Below, in pieces: positions 12,201 to 23,381 of a stretch of 64,000 nt of DNA. The stretch's first letter is position 1; each line of letters starts with the position of its first letter. The position numbers and the translations under genes were made by a program. The stretch comes from Cannabis sativa (lineage: Eukaryota; Streptophyta; Magnoliopsida; Rosales; Cannabaceae): assembly GCF_029168945.1 (NCBI RefSeq), contig NC_083604.1, positions 32,297,686 to 32,361,685 on the forward strand, written 5' to 3'. The notes below the pieces were generated by a model. It made no database searches and was not told the origin of the DNA. It saw only the letters and a program-made list of their open reading frames with translations.

Positions 12201-14189
12201 CTAAAAAGGAGCTTTGGTAGTAGTTTTCTCAGTTGCTACAACTGAGGGAGTGGGATTTTCCTTTTCTTGCGTAGAAGAGGATGGAATATTTGAAGGAACT
12301 GTATCTGTTAGCATTTCCTCTAATACAACTTCACTTTTCGGTTTGTTGTCTCTAATATAGTTATCTTCAAGAAAAGTAGCATTTGTGGAAACAAACACTT
12401 TGTTATCCTTGTGACTATAAAATAATCCAGCCCTAGTCTCTTTAAAATTTCCGACAAACATGCAAACTTCAGTTCGCGATTCCAGTTTGCCTTCTTTCTT
12501 TCTCAAGACGTGAGCAGGGCACCCCCAAATCCTATAATGGCGTAAACTAGGTGTACAACCATTCCATAGTTCGACGGGTGTCTTAGGGACTGCTTTAGAT
12601 GGTACAACATTTAAAATGTCGTTTGCCATTTGAATAGCATATCCCCAGAAGGACGTAGACAGAGTTGAATAACTCAGCATGGACCTAACCATTTCCAAGA
12701 GAGTGCGATTTCTTCTTTGTACAACTCCATTTTGCTGTGGAGTGCTTGGGGCAGTATATTGGGATTCAATTCCAAGTTCAGTTAAATGATCTTTGAACTG
12801 CATATCCATATATTCTCCACCGCTATCAGTTCGCAAGATCTTTAATGTTTTACCTAATTGGTTTTGAGCCAAAGCATGAAATTCCTGAAACTTTTCAAAC
12901 GTTTTAGATTTCTTTTGCATTAGGTAAAGAAAACTATATCTAGAGAAATCTTCAATTAAAGTGACGAAACACTCATAACCACCTCGGGCTTTTACATTCA
13001 GAGGTCCGCAAACATCTGAATGCACTAACCCTAGGGGTTGTTTGGCACGCTCTCCCTTTGCAAAGAAAGAACGTTTGGTCATTTTTCCTTCTAGACATGA
13101 CTCGCATACTGGCAGTTCACCTAACACGACATTTTTCAATGGACCTTCCTTGGTTAGCCTATTGAGTCTATCAAAACCTATATGACCTAAACGTAAATGC
13201 CATAGATAAGTTTGATCATCATTTTCAATCTGTTTTCTCTTAAGGCTTCTAGGTTTAGCTACATTGAAAAGTTCAGTATTTAGTGAGATTTGCGTATCAG
13301 GTCTTAGAACATAAAGCCCTTGTTTCATGTTAGCAACACATATATGAAATCCATCACGAGAAATTGAACAATTTGAACTCGAAAAATTCAATATATAAAA
13401 TTGTGTTTGTAAACATGAAACACTAATCAAGTTTGTACTAAAGTTTGGAATATATAAAACATTCCGTAAAAGTAAAAATCTCTTTGTATGAAACTTGATA
13501 CGGGCTGTTCCTCTAGCTTTAACTGACACTAACTCGCCATTTCTAACTTTTAGCTTCAACTCATCTGGGTGAAGATTCTCCCAAGTTTCAAGCAGCTGCA
13601 ATGAAGAACATACATGGTTAGTAGATCCAGAATCAACAATCCAAGTGGATTTGTCATTCTCTAAAACACATGATTCAAAGACAAAAGCATCACCTTCGTT
13701 TGAATTGTCTAGAAGCCTGGGACATCGTTCTTCTTTATGTCCCTTTCCATTACAATTCGCACATAGAACATGATGTCTGATAATTGTATTTGAAGAAGCA
13801 GCTTTGTTAGAGCCCTCATGCTTAATCCTCTTCCTCTGATTAAAGTTTGCAATACCAGGAGGTCCCATTGCAATCAAATTCCGCTCATGGGCCCTCAACT
13901 CAGTCTCGAGTTTGTCCATGTCAGAGGAGTGAGGATTGTTCAACAAGTAATACAGAACAAAGCCATCATACTCCTGAGGAAGACTATTAAGGATGAGTCG
14001 TACCCATTGCTCCTTTGATAAATCAATTCCAAGTAGATTTGCCTTTTGGAACTTCAGATTCATCAACAATAGGTGCGAGTTAATGCAACTACCAGGATGC
14101 ATTTTCACACTATTGAGTTCTTTTGCGAAGATACTAACTAGGAGTGGATCGGGGTGAGGGTTATTCATATTGGCACTACAACATATCAA
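12201..14189 (-). pseudogene. Copia gag (C-terminal part), protease and integrase
   Basis: One open frame of 662 residues. Residues 1-110 are the middle of gag (LILNSLPQEYDGF), with a zinc knuckle CANCNGKGHKEERC near 145. The protease motif WIVDSGSTNHVC follows near 185. The integrase has its H-H-C-C zinc site (HLRLGHIGFD, CESCLEGK), the first Asp in HSDVCGP and the second in LRTDSGGEY. At the place of the catalytic Glu the text reads NGVVQRRN, with Gln (codon 12717-12719) instead of the usual Glu, so the strand-transfer site looks inactivated. The gag N-terminus (roughly 100 residues) is not recognisable upstream, and a stop at 12201 separates integrase from RT. Confidence 0.9.
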
Positions 14190-16750
14190 TAAACAGAATT
14201 AAGGTTTTGGTTCTATAAATTCATACACAAGTTCAGAAAATAACAAATAATCACATATGATATAAAAATACTAAATCTAACATAGTTTATTTTCCAAGGT
14301 TTCCAACAAACTGATACAGTGTCCCGTTTAGGCGAGAGTCAAAGCATCATCCATTGAATAGAGTTGTCAATTCATCTAAAATGATAAACATTCTAGCAAC
14401 CTTTTATTCGATCAAGATTGGAATTCAGCGTTGTCCCGTTTAGGCGAGAGTCAAGGCAATTCTATCTTATGAGCTTCCACCATTGTTTCATACTCTTGTA
14501 AGTCTTATACAGTCACTACCATTAGGGTGGTCAAAACTAATATAAAAAACTTACAAGAATACTTATCTTTTCGAGATTAAACGGTGCTAACTTGCTAATG
14601 AACATTCCTCCATTAGGGAGGATTACTCACTAAAACAATAGCTATGTAAAACCAACAATGGAGATCGAATTTCTCTTGATTAAAGCTCATTATTTAAAAT
14701 ATGTATTTTATTTAATCATTTATATTCCATATCTTAATAATGAAACATTATAAATTAAAGTTAAAATAAATTTAAAAAATGGAATAAATTTGAAAAATAT
14801 CTTATTTAAGTTGTTTAGAAAAATCTAAAATATCCAACTTAAATATTCTTCAATCAATGACTTAATTAAATATTAACAATTAAGTGGTAACCAAAGAATA
14901 TCCAAAGAATCTTAATAACCAATTCCTAAAATTCCTCAACTTAATTTATAATAGGAAATTCAAAAGATATTCAAATCTAAGTTGATTTGTTAGATATAAC
15001 AAAATCTCAACTTAAATAGGAATATTTAATGAAATTATGAAATTAAGCTTCAGAAAGAATTTACATGGTTATAATTCTATATTTAATTAAACACAAGAAA
15101 AATACATATAGTTTTCTAGAATATTATTCATCAAACTATGTTTTTCTTAAATTAATTTCAAGGAAGAATGAAATTAATTATGTTGCTAATCAATTTTATT
15201 AGGTCAAACTAATATAATTAACGTAGCACAGTTATCCAAATCAGGCAAATGGGCCTTCACAATTGGGGTTGTTCATGTGAGGGGGAGCTGGGTTCAGTAT
15301 GTCGTACCCACTTCTATGGCTCCCAACTCTCACACAAGGCCCAAAGGAGAGGAATTTAACCTTAAAATGAACAACTGTTATTAATTGAATAGGCCCATTA
15401 CTAAATGAGCCTAAATAAAATCTATAAAGTTATGACATTTTATTTAGCAACACCAACCTATATGTATCTATAACAGAAATTAAACATATAGGCTCACACA
15501 GGCACACAGATTTTGATGGATCCTATCATGTTACTAGGTCATACACAGATGAAAGAAGAATGTAAAATTACATGTTACAAATTATTTACTTGATCTATTG
15601 ACAATTGAACCATGGGTTAAAATCAGATCATTGGATCTGTCAACAAGTTAACCATGGCAATTTAGATCAAGTAATAATAGGTTTTAGAAAACTTACAAAC
15701 AATCTAAAACACATACTCCTGTAACAAGTAAGATTTGGATAGTTGGATGTAGGATTTATTTAATTTTAGATATACATTTCGAAAAAAAAAAATCGGTTTT
15801 TTTAAAAAAATATTTAAAAAATTAAACCCACAGTTTTGAAAAATTAGATTTTAAGTAACCTAAATATCATTTCAAAATATTGCTAACTTTCCTTTTAAAT
15901 TTCATGTTATTTAATTAAATTAAATATTCAATAAAATAGAAAATTGTAAATACATACCCTTTTCTGATTTTACAATTTAATTTAAGTAATAATAATAAAG
16001 TTTAAAAGTTAACAAAAATATCTTATTTCCTCTTTTAAAATATCATGATTATTGTGATCTTATTCTAAATAAGGTGAAGTTACAAAAAAAAATTAATATC
16101 TGACCTTAAAAAAAGATAAAATAAAATAATCAAATTTTAAAGGAAATAAGAAAATAGGTAAGCAAAAACCTGATTTTTTCCTATTTTCAAAATCAAATTA
16201 CACTAATATCTAAAATTAATTTTGAAAAATCAAATTAATTTATTTCTGATAATTAGATTTGAAATTTGAAAATTAAAAATCAATATACAAAACAACATAA
16301 AAAATTGGAAGTTAATTCCATGAAATAGCATGAAAAATCGAAAAAAATGAAAAAAAATGATGAACAGTACGGATGCATACCAATCTGCTTGCGCATCTGG
16401 GGTGCTGGCCGATCTTTCATGGCGCAAGGAGGCTGCATGCAGCCATTCCGCGCGCGTGGGAAGGTGCTCATCATCCCGATTTTTCTAATTTTCAAAAATT
16501 CATAACTAATTCAAATTAAATCGAAATCGAGTTCTGTAAAAAAAAATAAATTGCTTAGAATTTTCGAAACTATCCAATAAAAATAATTACAGAAATAGAA
16601 AAGTAACTATTTTTCCTAGAATTCACAAACAACAATCAATCCTCAATATGACACACAAAGCAACATGATACCATCCAAATCACAAACAAATCGTTTTAAG
16701 TCCAAATTTCTTGCAAGCAAATCAATTTACCATGGCTCTGGTGCCAGTTT
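14190..16750 (-). other. Long copia leader, non-coding
   Basis: About 2.5 kb between the recognisable gag and the primer site, without a convincing coding region. The second copia element (26039-26933, 35337-36152 and 63255-64000) carries the same sequence in reverse complement, so it is a normal family part. It contains a twice-repeated block around GTCCCGTTTAGGCGAGAG (about 14318-14342 and 14431-14455), a related pair CCATTAGGG(T/A)GG, and a GC-rich patch with the palindrome GGCTGCATGCAGCC (16431-16444). The primer-site region at 16733-16749 reads TGGCACCAGAGCCATGG on the minus strand, a mutated initiator-Met site. A likely 3' splice site (ATGTTGTAG) lies just before the gag frame at about 14178-14190. 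Confidence 0.75.
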
Positions 16751-17503
16751 TTGGAATTATTTTACCAGGATCTTAGATCTACTCACAAGTATGTTGATTT
16801 AACAACCTAAATATGAACTTCTAAAACGATGGAAAATTAAACACATAAAAGTAAGAGAAATCTTACATTGGGTGCAGCGGAATATATGTCTCCTCCCACT
16901 CAGATCTCTAACCCTTGATTCCTTTCTGTCGAAGAGTATAATCAAGATCTGAGCCTGAATGTCCTTCTCTGTTGAATCTGAATTCTACACAGCCTTCCTC
17001 ACTATGATTAAGGTATTGCTTGATGTGTGTGGGCACTGTTGGAAATTATTTTACCAGGATCTTAGATCTACTCACAAGTATGTTGATTAAGACCCTAAAT
17101 ATGAACTTCTAAAATGATTTTAAAATTAAACACATACCATTCCGCGCGCGCATCTAGGGAGCTGGCGGAGCTTTCACGGCACAGGGAGGTTGCATGCAGC
17201 CATTCCACGCGCGTGGGAAGAGTGCTCATCATCCCGATTTTTCTAATTTTCAAAAATTCATAACTAATTCAAATTAAATCGAAATCGAGTTTTGTAAAAA
17301 AGTAAATTGCTAAAAATTTTCCAAACTATCCAATAAAATAATTACAGAAATAGAAAAGTAACGATTTTTCCGAGAATTCACAAACAACAATCAAACATCA
17401 ATATGACACACAAAGCCACATGATACCATCCAAATCACAAACAAATCGTTTTAAGTCCAAATTTCTTGCAAGCAAATCAATTTACCATGGCTCTGGTGGC
17501 AGT
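16751..17503 (-). repeat. Duplicated LTR-end and leader segment at copia 5' end
   Basis: The first 288 bp of an LTR (16751-17038) are followed at once by another LTR start (TGTTGGAAATT, 17039 to about 17138) and then by a second copy of the leader (about 17139-17503) that repeats 16376-16750, before the full 5' LTR starts at 17504. The 17138 junction falls on a shared CATA. The 17039 start has the AAATTATTTT variant of the nested solo LTR at 18849, not that of the element's own LTR. This looks like a reverse-transcription or recombination rearrangement. Confidence 0.8.
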
Positions 17504-20500
17504 TGTTGGAATTAATTTTACCAGGATCTTAGATCTACTCACAAGTATGTTGATTTAACAACCTAAATATGAACTTCTAAAACGAAAGAAAATTAAACAC
17601 ATAAAAGTATGAGAAATCTTACATTGGGTGCAGCGGAATATATGTCTCCTCCCACTGAGATCTCTAACCCTTGATTCCTTTCTGTTGCAGAGTATAATCA
17701 TGATCTGAGCCCGAATGTCCTTCTTTGTTGAATCTGAATTCTACACAGACTTCCTCACTATGATTGAGGCATTACTTGATGTGTGTGGGCACTACTCTAT
17801 CACTTAGAGGATTTCAAAAAACAGAGAAGGTAGAGAGAGAGAGAGAGAGTGGCGGCTTGAACAAGGTTTTTGAGTGAAAGAAAATTATGTCAAAGTGTCT
17901 GTAAAACATGAAGCCTTTACCTTCTATTTATAGAAGACCACATAGGGTTATGGATGAATTACTTGGCATTAAAAAATGAAAAAATAAATGGGAAAAGGGA
18001 AGCAAGGTGGCCGGCCTAGGCAATGTGGAAACAAGGCCTTCCACTTTTCAACTTTCCTTTTCCTACATTCCTAGTTTCCCATTTTGTGAAAAACTGCCAA
18101 TTCCTTTATTCAACCACATAAATGTCAAATCTAATTATTTAATAAGTATAATTAATTATCAAATAATATATTGTCATTTATTTATTAATAATAAAACCAA
18201 TTAAAGTTTCCCAATTAATAAATGTACCCTTCAAATTCTATATTTACTGTTTTGCCCTTAATAAGTGATAAATTCTCAATTAGACACAGTCTAACTTGAG
18301 AATTATAATTGATTAATTAAAATAAATTAAATGAGTCTTACAAGTAATATTGTCTCAACTAGTGAGGGGGCCATGGGTCTATATATCCGAGCTTCCAATA
18401 AGCAGATCAAGAATTTCCTACTTAAATTCACTGACTTATTAATTCTTCGTTGAATCCACGCATAGAACTTAGAATTGCACTCTCAGTTATATAGAACGCT
18501 CTATATGTTCCACCATATAGACACATCATTAGTTATCCATTGTTATAATCCTAATTTGATCAATGATCCTCTATATGGATGATTTACACTATAAAGGGAT
18601 TTAGTTACCGTAACAACCTACAATGTATTTTATCCTTAAAACACTTAACACGGTATAAATGATATTTCAGCAATTTGAAATGAGTACTCCACCATTTATT
18701 TTCGTTTGGTTAAGCTCGAAGGAAATCATCCTTTGCTTTCTATTCGCCAGATAGAAGCTATAGATTCCATATTTATGTTAGCGCTCCCACTCAATTGCAC
18801 TACCGTATTCCCAAAATGTACGTATCACCCTCACCCAAAAGTAGGCTTTGTTGGAAATTATTTTACCAGGATCTTGGATCTACTCACAAGTATGTTGTTT
18901 AACACCCTAAATATGAACTTTCTAAAACCATAAAATAAACACATATAAAGTTAAGAAAACCTTACATTGATGCAGCGGAATTAATGTCTCATTCCACTCA
19001 GATCTCTAACCCTTGTATCCTTTCTGTCGCAGAGTATAATCAAGATCTGAGCCAAAATGTCCTTCTCTTTGTGTATGTGATCCTTCACAGTCTTCCAATC
19101 TATGATTGAGTTACCACTTGCTGTGTGTTGGCACTTACTCTATCACTAAGGTTCAAAATTTAATGAAGAACAAAAGAGAGAGAGGTTCGGCCAAGGAATA
19201 GAAAAAGGAAGGCTTTGTTTTTCTGAAGAGAAAATTTTCTGTCTGAAGAATAATGAAAGTGTAATTATGACTGAGCCATCACTTTCTATTTATAGGCAAC
19301 TACTAGGTTTAGGTTAGGAATTATTTGGCATTAAAATAATGAAAATATCAATTTGAAAATCCACATAAAGTGGCCACCCAAGGTGTGTAGAATGGGCCCC
19401 ACTTGGTTTTGCAGTTTTCACAAATTTTATTTCTATTTTCTCAAAAACGCCAATTTTCCAATCTAATCTTTTAAATGCCAAAACTAATTATTTAATAACT
19501 AAAATAGATTATTAAATAAATTGTCATTTAATTTAATTATTAATTATATATATAAAGTCCATTAATAAATAACTAAACCTAGAATCTCTTTTCATTACAA
19601 TTTCGACCCTGCTTAGTGAAATTTCACAAATTAGACATAGTCTAACTTTCGAATTATAATTGATTAATCACAAATCAATTATTGAGTCTTACAAGCAGTA
19701 TGTTCTCAACTAGAATGGGGATCATGGATCTATATGCTGAGCTTCCAATAAGTGAACCAAATTTACCAAGTAAATTCCTACTTATTAATTCTTCGTTGAA
19801 TCCACTCTTAGAACTTAGAATTGCACTCTCAGACTTATATAGAGCATATTATATGTTCCACGATATAGATATGCTATCTCATTTAACCATTGTTATAATC
19901 TTATTGTGATAAAAAATCCTCTATATAGATGATTTACATCGAGATGGGATAATTTTACCGTTCTCACCCCTCAATGTGTTTTGCCCCTTAAAACACTTAG
20001 CTACCCGTAAATGGTGTTTAGTGATCTAAGAATTAGTCACTTAAACAAGAGCTCATCCATTTACTTCTATTTGCTAAGCTCGAAGGGAATCATCACTTGA
20101 CTTCTATACACCAGTAGAAGCTATAGATTCCATATTTATGTTCAGCACTCCCACTCAGTCATACTATCATGTTCCAAAAATATACGTATCACCCTAACCC
20201 AAAAGTAGGCTTAACTAATAAATCAAAGAACATGAATAGTACTCCTGAGTTGAGCCTAAGCATATCAGGATTTAGATTCTTTTAATCTTAAGATCAACTA
20301 CTGATATTGACTTGGAAAGATATAACGGTAAGTTTGTAATATCTTAACTAAGTTGCAATATCGGTCCAGTCCAATGTATACTCCATACATTCGAAACTAG
20401 TATACTTTACTAATGTCCTGGAAAGAACATAACACTTACTCCAAGTGTAAGTACACATCATCGCTGATTATCACATTAGTGTGAATCCAAAACACTGATG

Positions 20501-21266
20501 AAACAGGGACTTAGTCTTTTTATTCATATGATCACAATCACATTCCACTGTGTTGGCGATACTGTAATTGTGAATAAACATATGATCTGGATTTAACTGA
20601 TTTTGTGTGTAAATGTAATAAACATATTAAACCATTAGCATGTAAAATTCATGCAAACATAAATCACTTCAAATTTCTTATATTCATTACTAATCAGATT
20701 GTAAAGAGTTTTATTTAGGGCATAAAACCCAACAGGCTTAACTAACAAATCAAAGAACACGAATAATACTCTTGAGATTGAACCTAACCATATCAGGATT
20801 TAGATCATTTGATCTAGGATCAACTTTGTGATATTGAATTGAATAGATATTACGGTAAGTTTAATAAATCTATTTCAAAATTCAATATCGGTCCATTCCA
20901 ATGCATACTCCATGCATCCAACCCGAGCTTTACTTTTACCAATGTTCTGGAAAGAACATAGCATTTATCCAAATGCAAGTAAACTCTATTGTAGATTGTC
21001 ATATCAGTAAAACCTAGTGTTCTGATAAATCTAGGAATTCTTTTTTCACAAAGTCATGTTTACTTTCCATTGTGTTGACAACACAATAAACATGATCAAG
21101 TATGTGAAAAAGGGTTTGAATGAATTTATAAATCAAATAGACAAACAATTGATAAGGTGAACCAAAACATACACAAATGAATGAAAAATACTTCTGTTAC
21201 TTTGTTGATATTGAATAATCTGGATTACATTGAAATAGAGTTTTATTTAGGGCATAAAACCCAACA
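17504..21266 (-). repeat. 5' LTR of the copia element, split by a solo LTR
   Basis: Starts TGTTGGAATTAATTTTACC and ends AACCCAACA. Removing the insertion 18849-20734 and one copy of its 5-bp duplication leaves about 1872 bp, matching the 1870 bp of the 3' LTR. The minus-strand TATA box (TATAAATAG) is at about 17923-17934. The two LTRs differ by a modest number of substitutions by eye, so the insertion is not very recent. Confidence 0.92.
18849..20734 (-). mobile_element. Solo copia LTR, related subfamily
   Basis: A 1886-bp LTR, TGTTGGAAATT to AACCCAACA, flanked by a perfect duplication GGCTT (18844-18848 and 20735-20739). It shares termini and many internal blocks with the surrounding LTR but is clearly diverged, so it is a separate subfamily and not a duplication. 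A TATA box (TATAAATAG, minus strand) lies at about 19286-19297. No internal region remains. Confidence 0.93.
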
Positions 21267-21592
21267 ACATATTGGAGTCAGAGCTCCCCAAGAATTTTAA
21301 GATGCCCGAGATGGCAGCATATACCAGGGACTCGGACCCAAGTGATAATTTATCCCATTTCAACCGGGTAATGACAGTCATGAGGGTCAATAATGATGCC
21401 AAATGTTTATACTTTCCATTAACATTAAGCGGTTTCGCTGAGGAATGGTTCAAGAAGTTTGAACCAGGATCAGTGGACTGTTGGAACAAACTACAAGTAA
21501 ACTTCCGAAGACAGTGTGTCGCTGCAAGGAAGATTAACCTCGAGGTCAGCGCCCTGACTAACATAAAGCAATTGCCCGTGGAAACCTTAATG
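21267..21592 (+). pseudogene. Tat-type gag fragment
   Basis: About 108 codons in one frame, with AAYTRDSDPSDNLSHF, GFAEEWFKKFEPGSV and VSALTNIKQLPVETL, the retrotransposon capsid domain. It is very similar to 61240-61545 of the Tat element at 36153-63249, but it is on the opposite strand and is a different copy. On the left it starts at the target duplication of the minus-strand copia element. On the right it is cut by the plus-strand copia LTR at 21593. It therefore belonged to a host sequence older than both copia insertions. Confidence 0.88.
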
Positions 21593-23381
21593 TGTTGGGT
21601 TTTATGCCCTAAATAAAACTCATTTCAATATAATCAGATTTACTTATTAATATAGATTAGAAATAACATTTAATGTTGCATGGTTCACATGATTTATTTC
21701 ATGATTATATGTACATAATGTATAAATTCATTTGAAACCCTTTTCACATACTTGATCCTGTTTATTGTGCTGTCAACACATTGGAAAGTAAACATGACTA
21801 TGTGAATAAAGTTTCCTAGATTTATCAGACACAGGGTTTTACTGATATGATAATCTACAACAGAGTTTACTTGCATTTGGAGAAATGCTATGTTCTTTCC
21901 AGAGCATTGGTTCAAGTAAAGCTCAGGTTGGATGCGTGGAGTATGCATCGGAAGGGACCGATATTGAACTTTGGCTTAGATTTATTAAACTTACCGTAAT
22001 ATCTATTCAAGTCAATATCGCCTAGTTGATCCTAGATCAAATGATCTTAATCTTGTTATGATTAGGCTCAATCTCAAGAGGCTATTCGTGTTCTTTGATT
22101 TGTTAGTTAAGCCTACTTTTGGGTCAGGGTGATACGTACATTTTGGGAACACGGTAGTGCAATTGAGTGGGAGCGCTAACATAAACATGGAATCTATAGC
22201 TTCTATCTGGCGAATAGTAAGTAAAGGATGATCTCCTTCGAGCTTGACCAAACGAAAATAAATGGTGGAGATCTCATTTCACATAAGCTGAAATATCATT
22301 TATACGGGGTTAAGTGTTTTAAGGATTAAATACATTGTAGGGTGTAACGGTAATCTAATCCCTTTACAGTGTAGATCATTCATATAGAGGATCATTGATC
22401 AAATTAGGGTTATAACAATGGATAACTAATGATGTGTCTATATGGTGGAACATATAGAGCATTCTATATACTGATAGTGCAATTCTAAGTTCTATGCGTG
22501 GACTCAACGAAGAATAATAAGTCAGTGAATTTAGGTTATAAATTCTTGATCTGTTTATTGGAAGCACGGTTATATAGACCCATGGTCCTCGCACTAGTTG
22601 AGATAATATTGCTTGTAAGACTCATATAATTTGTTTTCATTAATCAATTATAATTCTCAAATTAGACTATGTCTATTTGTTAATTTTTCACTAAGTAAGG
22701 GCGAAATTGTAAAGAAAGAGTTTTAGGGTCATATTTGTTAATTATGATACTTTGTATGGTTCAATTCATAAATATGATAAATGAAAATATTATTTAATAA
22801 TTATTTATAGTTATTAAATAGTTAGAATTGGCATTTAAATGGTTGAATTTGAAAAATTGGCGTTTTTGAGAAAATCAGATGCAGAAAAGATAAAACTGCA
22901 AAATTGCAAAAAGTGAGGCCCAAATCCACATGTATAGGGCCGGCCACTTTTGTAGGGTTTTCCCTCTGATATTTTCATTATTTTAATGTCAAATAATTCA
23001 AACCTAACCCTAGTGGAATGCTATAAATATATAGTGAAGACTTCAGGAAATTTACACTAAATTTTCTACTTTTTCCTTCAGAGAAAAACCTGAGCCTTAT
23101 CTCTCTATACCTAGCCGCCACCTTCTTCTCTTTCTTCCCTCTTCAATTTCGAAATTTCTTAGTCTTAGAGTAGTGCCCACACACAGCAAGTGATACCTCA
23201 ATCAAAGTGAGGAAGATCGTGAGTGAAGAAAGACTTTCAACAAGAAGGAGTTTCAGCACTAAAGAATCAGAGAAAGAGATCCAAGTTCAGATATTGATAA
23301 TGCTCTGCTACAGAAAGGAATCAAGGGCTAGATATCTGAACGGAAGGAGTCGTATTATTCCGCTGCACCCAATGTAAGGTT

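Larger units (their letters stand above)
8632..21266 (-). mobile_element. Ty1/copia retrotransposon, complete but defective
   Basis: A minus-strand copia element flanked by a perfect 5-bp duplication ACATA (8627-8631 and 21267-21271). It has a 3' LTR at 8632-10501, pol and part of gag at 10531-14189, a leader of about 2.5 kb (14190-16750), a rearranged stretch (16751-17503) and a 5' LTR at 17504-21266 split by a solo LTR. Without that insertion it is about 10.7 kb. Domain order protease, integrase, reverse transcriptase, RNase H is diagnostic of copia. A Tork/Angela-type affinity is plausible but not proved. The same family recurs on the plus strand from 21593. Confidence 0.93.
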
